Below are positions 43,611 to 49,396 of a DNA stretch of 49,396 nt, in pieces (position 1 is the stretch's first letter; every line of letters starts with the position of its first letter). Both the position numbers and the translations under genes were made by a program. Source of the DNA: Candidatus Sumerlaeaceae bacterium. GTDB lineage: Bacteria > Sumerlaeota > Sumerlaeia > Sumerlaeales > Sumerlaeaceae. The stretch lies in contig JAIBAT010000014.1 of NCBI GenBank assembly GCA_019695055.1, positions 1 through 49,396 of the forward strand, given 5' to 3'. The notes below the pieces were generated by a model. It worked only from the letters and a program-made list of their open reading frames with translations. It was not told the origin of the DNA and made no database searches.

Positions 43611-44392
43611 GGAAGATCTACATCCTCCCAAACCTTTTTACGACGGCAAGTTTGTTTTGCGGCCTCTTTGCGATACTTCATGTCTTTAACGTGAGTGATG
43701 CCGCGGAGGCAAATCCGCGGGTTTATGATTTTGCCTGCTGGCTGATATTGGCTTCGGCGATCCTGGATCTCTTTGATGGGTGGATAGCCCGCATGACCCG
43801 GACCACCAGCCTTTTTGGGGTCGAGTATGATTCGCTGTCGGACCTTGTGGCATTTGGCGTGGCGCCGTGCGTGCTGATTTATACGCGCCTTTCGCTGATG
43901 GAAAACCGAAATGCGGCCGAGGTGATTGCAACGCTGTACGCTGTGTGCGGCGCACTTCGCCTGGCGAGATTTAATGTACAGAAGACACGCGTTGAGAAGC
44001 AGTCGTTTACGGGACTGCCGATTCCAGCCGCTGCAGGAACTGTTGTGGCAAGCTTTCTGTTCTTTCAGCGAGTCGACCCCGAGTGGGACAAGCAGTTCGT
44101 GCGCAATGTCCTGCCAATTATCATGATCGGCTTGTCCTACCTGATGGTCAGCCAGATCAATTATCCCAGTTTCAAGCAGTTCAAACTGGAACGACGCAGG
44201 TCGTTTGATTTTCTGGTTTGGGTCGTGTTACTCGTGATTATTACCATGGCCCTTAAAAACTACTTTGAGGCGCTTGTCTTCCTGGGTTTTGCGGGTTACG
44301 TTGTCTGGGGCGTAATTTGGCATGGTTTCAACCTGTTGAGAAAGAAACCTGCTGCACAACCAGCTGACAATCCGAGTCCGTTGGAACCCTGA
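43607..44392 (+). CDS. pssA: CDP-diacylglycerol-serine O-phosphatidyltransferase
   Basis: A 261-residue membrane CDP-alcohol phosphatidyltransferase that makes phosphatidylserine. The signature DxxDGxxAR(8)GxxxDxxxD is complete in DLFDGWIARMTRTT and SLFGVEYDSLSD (Asp54, Asp57, Asp75, Asp79). PNLFTTASLFCGLFAI opens the protein as in the PssA type II family, and about seven membrane segments follow. ATG 43607 overlaps the psd stop. Converges with ribBA, 11 bases between stops. Confidence 0.94.
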   Translation: MRKIYILPNLFTTASLFCGLFAILHVFNVSDAAEANPRVYDFACWLILASAILDLFDGWIARMTRTTSLFGVEYDSLSDLVAFGVAPCVLIYTRLSLMENRNAAEVIATLYAVCGALRLARFNVQKTRVEKQSFTGLPIPAAAGTVVASFLFFQRVDPEWDKQFVRNVLPIIMIGLSYLMVSQINYPSFKQFKLERRRSFDFLVWVVLLVIITMALKNYFEALVFLGFAGYVVWGVIWHGFNLLRKKPAAQPADNPSPLEP

Positions 44393-44403
44393 GTGTTCCT
44401 GGC

Positions 44404-45645
44404 TCAGGCCTTTCGGGCTGGCTGGGCCTTTGGCTTGGATTTGCGGGTCCCGGTCAGCATGTGTCCCATCTTTTCGCGCTTGGTCTCAAGATAACGGTCG
44501 TTCAAATCACCCCGTCCCACTTCAAGGGGTACCCGGTCCACGACTTCAAGATTGAACGCGCCGATGGCGACTATTTTCTTGGGGTTATTAGTCATCAGGC
44601 GAAGTTTGCTTAGGCCGAGATCCACGAGAATTTGCGCGCCAATACCGTACTCACGCAGGTCGGCCTTGAAGCCGAGGGCCTTGTTGGCCTCGACTGTATC
44701 CATGCCGGCGTCCTGCATCTTGTATGCGAGCAGCTTGTTCTTCAATCCGATGCCGCGGCCCTCCTGGTGCAGGTAAAGAATCACGCCCTGTCCCTCCCTG
44801 GCAATCATTCGCATGGCGGTGTGAAGCTGGGGACCGCAATCGCAGCGATAGGAGCCAAGGGTGTCGCCGGTGAAGCACTGGGAGTGAACGCGAACGAGGA
44901 CCCCCTGCTCGGCATTGGCGTGAATGTCACCCATGACCAGGGCCACATGCCCCTCACCGTTCCATGCCTCGTAATACGTGAGTTTCCATTCACCAAACTC
45001 ATTAGTGATGGGAACGGTCACCACCGGCGTAACCAGTTTTTCCTTTTGAAGCCGATACTCAATCAGGTCGCGAATGGTGATGATTTTCAGGCCATGTTCG
45101 CGTGCGAAGATTTCGAGCTGCGGCATGCGGGCCATGGTGCCATCGTCATTCATGATTTCGCAGATCACTCCGGCCGGAAAGAGGCCGGCGAGCCGCGCGA
45201 GGTCAACGGCGCCCTCGGTCTGACCGGCGCGCTCGAGGACCCCTCCATCCCGGGCGCCAATGGTCTGCATGTGGCCGGGGCGGGCAAAATCCTCTCCCCG
45301 GGCCGTCGGGTCAAGGAATGCCGAAATGGTTTTCGCGCGATCGTGGACGGAGATACCGGTCGTGGTGCCTAGAATCACGTCGATGGGGTCGTGGAAATTT
45401 GTGCCAAATCGGGAGGTGTTGCGGGCGGTGAGCGGCTTGATGGCGAGTTCGCGGAGGCGCGCCTCTGCCGAGGCCAGGCAAATCAGCCCGCGGCCATGCT
45501 TGGCCATAAAATTAATTTTCTCGGGCGTGACGTGTGAAGCCGCGAAACACAGATCCCCCTCGTTTTCGCGGTTCTCGTCGTCAGTCAGGATCACCATCCT
45601 GCCGGCCTTGTAGTCGGCCAGTCCTTCTTCTATGGTTGAGGCCAT
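44404..45645 (-). CDS. ribBA: Bifunctional DHBP synthase / GTP cyclohydrolase II
   Basis: A 413-residue fusion supplying both riboflavin precursors. The N-terminal RibB half has DDENRENEGDL and the metal/substrate region RPGHMQTIGARDGGVLERAG. The C-terminal RibA half has the zinc site SQCFTGDTLGSYRCDCG and LHQEGRGIGL. Both halves look intact. A basic tail (RKSKPKAQPARKA) ends the protein. ATG 45645 lies 39 bases after ribE on the same strand, so ribE-ribBA form an operon. I see no FMN riboswitch upstream of ribE. Confidence 0.96.
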   Translation of the reverse strand: MASTIEEGLADYKAGRMVILTDDENRENEGDLCFAASHVTPEKINFMAKHGRGLICLASAEARLRELAIKPLTARNTSRFGTNFHDPIDVILGTTTGISVHDRAKTISAFLDPTARGEDFARPGHMQTIGARDGGVLERAGQTEGAVDLARLAGLFPAGVICEIMNDDGTMARMPQLEIFAREHGLKIITIRDLIEYRLQKEKLVTPVVTVPITNEFGEWKLTYYEAWNGEGHVALVMGDIHANAEQGVLVRVHSQCFTGDTLGSYRCDCGPQLHTAMRMIAREGQGVILYLHQEGRGIGLKNKLLAYKMQDAGMDTVEANKALGFKADLREYGIGAQILVDLGLSKLRLMTNNPKKIVAIGAFNLEVVDRVPLEVGRGDLNDRYLETKREKMGHMLTGTRKSKPKAQPARKA

Positions 45646-45684
45646 GTCTTCTGGGGTGTTCCGTTTCTCTTGGGCCGCGCGCGG

Positions 45685-46341
45685 TCAGGCCCGCGGCATC
45701 TTTTCAAGTATTTCAAGGGTAATGCCCGGCTTATCCACCGGTTTCATCTGTTCCTCGGGGTGCATGTACCTGTAAACATATTTGCCGATGATATCCGTTT
45801 CGATATTCACGGCATCGCCCGGCTTGCGGAACTGAAAGGTGGTCGCGGCAAGCGTCTTGGGGATGATCGCCACGGAAAATCGCTCGGGTTCCACATCCAC
45901 GACTGTGAGGCTGATGCCGTCAACAGCCACGGACCCTTTGCAGACCAATAGTCTGGACAATTCCGGGGAGATCTCAAAATACCACATCTGGCAATCACCC
46001 TCGGGCTTGATGGCGGCAATGCGACCCACGCCGTCGACGTGTCCCTGAACCAGATGGCCCCCCAGTTTCTTGTCGAGGGTAAGGGGGCGTTCCAAATTGA
46101 CCTTTTCGCCGGGCTTTTTGTAAACGAGGTTGGTGCGGCGAAGGGTTTCCGCCGACGCCATGGTGGTAAACCAGTCCGCCTGGTGATGGACTACGGTGAG
46201 GCAGATGCCGTCCACGGCGATGCTGTCGCCGGGGATTGCCCCGCGGATGGTATCGCGACACTGGACCTGCAGCTCGACGGCCTCCTGGCGGGGCCGCAAT
46301 GCTGTAATCTGGCCGACTTCCTCAATGATTCCAGTAAACAT
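45685..46341 (-). CDS. ribE: Riboflavin synthase, alpha chain
   Basis: A 218-residue riboflavin synthase that dismutates two lumazines to riboflavin. The MFTGIIEEVGQI start is diagnostic. Two lumazine-binding repeats are visible, with GDSIAVDGICLTVV and GSVAVDGISLTVV, and GHLVQGHVDGVG between. The C-terminal helix carries KYVYRYM. Length is standard. First gene of ribE-ribBA; no ribD or ribH is in the window. Confidence 0.96.
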   Translation of the reverse strand: MFTGIIEEVGQITALRPRQEAVELQVQCRDTIRGAIPGDSIAVDGICLTVVHHQADWFTTMASAETLRRTNLVYKKPGEKVNLERPLTLDKKLGGHLVQGHVDGVGRIAAIKPEGDCQMWYFEISPELSRLLVCKGSVAVDGISLTVVDVEPERFSVAIIPKTLAATTFQFRKPGDAVNIETDIIGKYVYRYMHPEEQMKPVDKPGITLEILEKMPRA

Positions 46342-46437
46342 GGCTCTTAAAGCTCAACACCGTGAGGGAATTATCATTCTTAGGGGGCCAAAACTGACTC
46401 ATTTGCGCAGCGCAGTGTGGTCGCAAGGGAGCCTGTG

Positions 46438-46608
46438 TCAGGGATCTTCAGAACGATCCCGGCCGAGGGGGTCTGAATTCTCACCAATTGCCTGCAACTC
46501 ACTGGCATCCTGCGGAGACAAGGTTTGCGAACTGCTCCGGGAAAGCCCGGAACACGCCACAAGTGCGCAGGACGCCACTATGAGCACCAGAAATCCAAAC
46601 CTGCCCAT
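46438..46608 (-). CDS. Very small predicted lipoprotein
   Basis: A 56-residue ORF (ATG 46608) ten bases after the stop of a similar small lipoprotein gene. The signal is MGRFGFLVLIVASCALVACS, with a lipobox ending in Cys19, followed by a 37-residue Ser/Asp/Glu-rich mature peptide (SQTLSPQDASELQAIGEN). It is probably a lipid-anchored envelope peptide. No family is recognised and the upstream ribosome site is weak. An alternative longer frame from 46659 overlaps the other gene. Confidence 0.5.
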   Translation of the reverse strand: MGRFGFLVLIVASCALVACSGLSRSSSQTLSPQDASELQAIGENSDPLGRDRSEDP

Positions 46609-46618
46609 GGAAACAGCT

Positions 46619-46834
46619 CTAGCGGCAGCCGAAAAGTGGGTCGCAGGTGGTCTCGCCACCGGAGGGTGTGTTCATCCTGACGGACTTGCCATCCGGGGAG
46701 ACGACTGGTACAGGATAGGGATCATTGGGCCCGGGGAAAGACGTCGGGACCCACCCAATCACTCCCGGCCTGGGGCAGGAGCACCCAGCCAGCACGGCCG
46801 CAGCCAAAAGGGAAAAAACGATTTTTGTTTTCAT
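46619..46834 (-). CDS. Small predicted lipoprotein
   Basis: A 71-residue ORF (ATG 46834) with signal MKTKIVFSLLAAAVLAGC and lipobox LAGC (Cys18). The mature part is Pro/Gly-rich (PTSFPGPNDPYPVPVV) with VSPDGKSVRMN and a terminal CDPLFGC. It has three further Cys residues (20, 64 and 70); the last two are close together, so a disulfide is possible. Divergent from murG and upstream of the 56-residue lipoprotein. No family recognised. Confidence 0.55.
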   Translation of the reverse strand: MKTKIVFSLLAAAVLAGCSCPRPGVIGWVPTSFPGPNDPYPVPVVSPDGKSVRMNTPSGGETTCDPLFGCR

Positions 46835-46887
46835 TTCGCAAATCAGGTAGCACAGGTCGTATCTTGGACGTCAAGGACGAGATTCAC

Positions 46888-47994
46888 GTGAAATTGTTGA
46901 TAGCCGCCGGGGGGACCGGCGGGCATATATTCCCCGCCATTGCCCTTGGGGAGGCGCTGAGGCGCCACCATCCTGCTGTGGAGTTCCGTTTTTTGTGTGG
47001 TGAGCGGGAATTGGAGCGCAAGCTTTATGCCGACAATGGGATTGATCCCATTGTGTTTCCGGCACGGCAACTGGGGACAGGCTTGGTGTCAATGCTGAAG
47101 GGGGGTCTTGCGGCCGCAGGCAATTTGGCCAGAGCGGCGGCCCTTATACGGCGGGAAAAATTTGATGAGGTGATCGGGTTCGGAGGGTACGTTTCCGGCC
47201 CGGCGGTGGCCGCGGGTGTGCTGCTGGGGCGGGTTACCGCCATTCACGAGGCGAATACGGTCCCCGGGAAAACCAACCGACTATTGGCGCCGTTTGTGAC
47301 CTTCTGCGCGATTAACTTCCCGGAAACCGCCAGTCACCTTCGTGCGCGACGCATCGAGATAGTGGGAATGCCCATTCGGGAAGGATTGACTCAGGGGGCC
47401 AGGGCCGATGGTTTGGAGTATTTTGACTTGGCTGCGGACCGCAAGACGCTGCTAATTCTTGGCGGAAGCCAAGGCGCCAAGTACCTGTACGAAACCTTGA
47501 TACAGGCATTGCCGCTGCTCGACACTCCCAAAAACAGTAACCTGCAGATTCTGTGGAGCACGGGCACTGGGAACCATGAGATGCTTGAGGGACGCCTGCG
47601 GGGTATGGGACTGCGCCACATTCAGGTCGTTATGCGCCCTTTTATTGATCGCATGGATTTGGCGTTGGCTGTGGCAGACGTGGCCTTGGCGAGGGCTGGG
47701 GCCAGTTCCATTGCGGAATTGCTGGCCTGCGGGGTGAGGCCACTTCTAATACCTTTGCCATCAGCCATCTACGACCACCAGACGCAGAACGCAAATTCCA
47801 TTTCAAAGCTGGGAATCGGGGAGATGGTTACTGAGAAGGATTTGAACCCGGCGCGAGCCGCCCAAGCGGTAGAATTGCTGCTCTCAAGGATCCACGGAGG
47901 TCAACCGCCACGGCCCAAAGAAGTCGGTGAAGACGAAACTTCAGCGTCACACCGTTTGGCATCGGTCCTGGTTTCGAAAGCTGATCCTCGCTGA
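46888..47994 (+). CDS. murG: UDP-GlcNAc:lipid I N-acetylglucosaminyltransferase MurG
   Basis: A 368-residue GT28 enzyme that adds GlcNAc to lipid I on the inner leaflet to form lipid II. GTG 46888 is taken as start, directly before KLLIAAGGTGGHIFPAIAL; the frame from 46825 adds unlikely residues. Further hallmarks are GFGGYVSGPAVAAG, HEANTVPGKTNRLL, LLILGGSQGAKYL and RAGASSIAELLACGVRPLLI followed by DHQTQNA. Unusually, no other division/cell-wall (dcw) genes are adjacent. A second GT28 enzyme of related function cannot be fully excluded. Confidence 0.9.
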   Translation: MKLLIAAGGTGGHIFPAIALGEALRRHHPAVEFRFLCGERELERKLYADNGIDPIVFPARQLGTGLVSMLKGGLAAAGNLARAAALIRREKFDEVIGFGGYVSGPAVAAGVLLGRVTAIHEANTVPGKTNRLLAPFVTFCAINFPETASHLRARRIEIVGMPIREGLTQGARADGLEYFDLAADRKTLLILGGSQGAKYLYETLIQALPLLDTPKNSNLQILWSTGTGNHEMLEGRLRGMGLRHIQVVMRPFIDRMDLALAVADVALARAGASSIAELLACGVRPLLIPLPSAIYDHQTQNANSISKLGIGEMVTEKDLNPARAAQAVELLLSRIHGGQPPRPKEVGEDETSASHRLASVLVSKADPR

Positions 47995-48223
47995 GGTTCC
48001 GGCGCACCTGAAGCGTCTGAAGTGGGAACTGCTGTTACGACCTGTAGTTAGTCTAATGATACTTCAATCTCGTGGGGTTACCGCCAAAACCCATAGTTGG
48101 AGATGGTTCGTTAGGGCGTCGGAACTCTTATAGGTTTTTGTGTATTTTCCCATTGACCTCTTCGCCGTCATTTTGTCATCATGATTTTCTTGTAGCACAC
48201 ATTCCCACCGAGAGGATCCGCCA

Positions 48224-49354
48224 ATGAAGCAAAGATTACTATTAGCAGCATTACTTATGGCAGCCGTTCCGTTTGCAAACGCCCAGACAACCGCCCCGCT
48301 GGACGTGCTTGTTCTTAAGACAGGTACGGATGTTGACGCGCTAAACGGAGGTACGAACCCGGGTAATGCAGAATTTGACGGGGTAGCTGTCATCCCAAAC
48401 GAATCCGCATATTTTTTCTTTGATTCGATCGGTACCAATGACGGCGTCTTCAAGGGTGATGCATCCACCACAACAGTCTATGCAACGGAGGCACAGATCA
48501 GTGCCAATACCAATGCCTCGGCCACGGACATGGACGCGGACGCCAGCAACGTATACATCGCCAGCTTTGATTCAACTTCAGGAAAAGTAAATATGTGGCG
48601 CAGCCCGCATGCAAGCTTTGGAACAGCTGTTAACATGCTGGATCAAGTTTCGACCGTTGCGGTTAACATTGACGAAATCGAAGTCGATGCGAAGAACAGT
48701 CGCCTCCTACTGAGCTACGGCGACACGTTCGCGCCGGCCACACCCGAGAATATTTCGTATGTGCCGCTGACCGCAACAGCTGCGACTCCGACAATTCTTT
48801 GCACAGAGGCCGCGCTTGAGGCCCAACTCGCCACGGTGACGGGCTATGTGGACGACACGAGCGACGATATCAATATGTTTGATATGACGTGCCGAAGCAA
48901 TGGTGACATTATTGTTTCGCAGGGTTTTTCGTCCAACAGACAGGTCAATGGAACGCTCTTGAAAATTACAGAGACGGGAACCGTCAGCGTATTCCGCACT
49001 GGCGACCAAATTATTACCGCAGCCGGTGGAAACCCTGCTGCAGTTGATATCGGCAGCGTTAACGTTGAGGCTCTGTCCGATGGCAAGATCCTTATCCATG
49101 TTCAGTTTACCAGCAGCAATGCGGCCCTGTTGCCGTTTATCGCTGTTGTGAGCGCGGATGGAGCCAGCCAGCGCTCGCTCGGCACGGTGACTGAGTTGGG
49201 TGGAGATGCCAGCGTCGTTTCATCGGGCATCATTCCTTCCGGCCAGACCCTGTTCTTTATGGATTCCAAGGGCGGTGACGTTGCAGCCGAATGCGAAGAG
49301 AATGAATCAATTCCAGCGCGAGGCAATCGTCAAATTTGCAAGAGAAGCCTTTAA
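48224..49354 (+). CDS. Secreted protein of unknown function
   Basis: A 376-residue exported protein; ATG 48224 has GAGAGG upstream. The signal peptide is MKQRLLLAALLMAAVPFANA, with cleavage after ANA. The mature protein is Asp/Thr/Ala-rich, with propeller-like strand repeats (AYFFFDSIGTNDGVF, DADASNVYIASFDSTSGKV, NGDIIVSQGFSSN, DGKILIHVQFTSSN, GQTLFFMDSKGGD). The last 25 residues (ECEENESIPARGNRQICKRS) look unlike the rest, and the alternative frame there gives a natural-looking start (MNQFQREAIVKFAREAF). The end may therefore be frameshifted or overlap the next gene. No anchor or sorting signal is visible. Confidence 0.75.
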   Translation: MKQRLLLAALLMAAVPFANAQTTAPLDVLVLKTGTDVDALNGGTNPGNAEFDGVAVIPNESAYFFFDSIGTNDGVFKGDASTTTVYATEAQISANTNASATDMDADASNVYIASFDSTSGKVNMWRSPHASFGTAVNMLDQVSTVAVNIDEIEVDAKNSRLLLSYGDTFAPATPENISYVPLTATAATPTILCTEAALEAQLATVTGYVDDTSDDINMFDMTCRSNGDIIVSQGFSSNRQVNGTLLKITETGTVSVFRTGDQIITAAGGNPAAVDIGSVNVEALSDGKILIHVQFTSSNAALLPFIAVVSADGASQRSLGTVTELGGDASVVSSGIIPSGQTLFFMDSKGGDVAAECEENESIPARGNRQICKRSL

Positions 49355-49396
49355 TGCGGCCGACGCTGATTTTGGTTTTTATCCCGTTGGTGGTTT
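49302..49396 (+). CDS. Possible start of next gene, cut by window edge
   Basis: ATG 49302 opens a frame reading MNQFQREAIVKFAREAF, then NAADADFGFYPVGG, still open at the window end. Its composition looks coding, and it overlaps the secreted-protein gene by 53 bases in another frame. The purine-rich GAAGAG just upstream is too close for a normal ribosome site. It could be a separate gene or the real continuation of the upstream protein after a frameshift. Confidence 0.35.
   Translation, partial: MNQFQREAIVKFAREAFNAADADFGFYPVGG

Noticed and set aside
46342..46437. FMN riboswitch upstream of ribE
   Set aside because: The short region before ribE lacks the conserved RFN box sequences and is too small for the element.

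Overview
This is a bacterial window of moderately high GC content. Shine-Dalgarno starts are common, several genes start with TTG or GTG, and lipobox and Sec-type signal peptides suggest a diderm. The core genes are two-subunit glycine decarboxylase, RibBA, Psd/PssA, MltG, UppP and MurG. Together with many secreted or surface-glycan genes they would suit an uncultured diderm lineage. I cannot assign a phylum from sequence alone.

Region 1 (1 to about 15,993) is a genomic island. Its right end is a 3' half of tRNA-Leu(CAG) that starts at the anticodon loop, the usual footprint of tyrosine-recombinase integration. A tyrosine recombinase gene lies at the far left. Beside it is a stop/start-coupled cassette (unknown 216-aa protein, DUF2130 coiled-coil/nuclease-like protein, 105-aa protein, recombinase), divergent from an XRE regulator, with palindromic operator-like sites between them. 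Next comes a type I restriction-modification operon, hsdM-rhuM-hsdS-(OLD-like ATPase)-hsdR. Its HsdM seems to lack about 20 residues around the AdoMet motif II. A 398-aa orphan lies before the tRNA scar. The window's left edge is a G homopolymer joined to IS21-type scraps, so it is probably a contig end.

Region 2 (about 16.0-21.7 kb) is an accessory graveyard. It holds an uncharacterised 167-aa protein, an IS21 istA scrap with end repeats, a possible double-CXXC immunity protein overlapping an orphan C-terminal tip of what may be its toxin, an IS110 transposase tail, a 47-aa membrane protein, a secreted eight-repeat protein between direct repeats, and DUF416 with a broken tandem copy.

Region 3 (21.1-29.4 kb) is a surface-glycan block: GT4, a membrane GT-C-like protein, RidA, a DPM1-like GT2, UppP and an SGNH hydrolase. 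Two inverted copies of a repeat that carries an AT-hook minigene bracket it. A further glycosyltransferase and a class II aldolase follow. The aldolase has a C-terminal helix resembling a bacterial-microcompartment encapsulation peptide.

Region 4 (31.8-49.4 kb) is mainly housekeeping: speA; gcvT-gcvH-gcvPA-gcvPB with overlapping stops and starts; a LuxE-like acyl-protein synthetase; dgt; mltG-psd-pssA; ribBA and ribE; two tiny lipoproteins; murG; and a secreted protein whose 3' end overlaps an open frame leaving the window.
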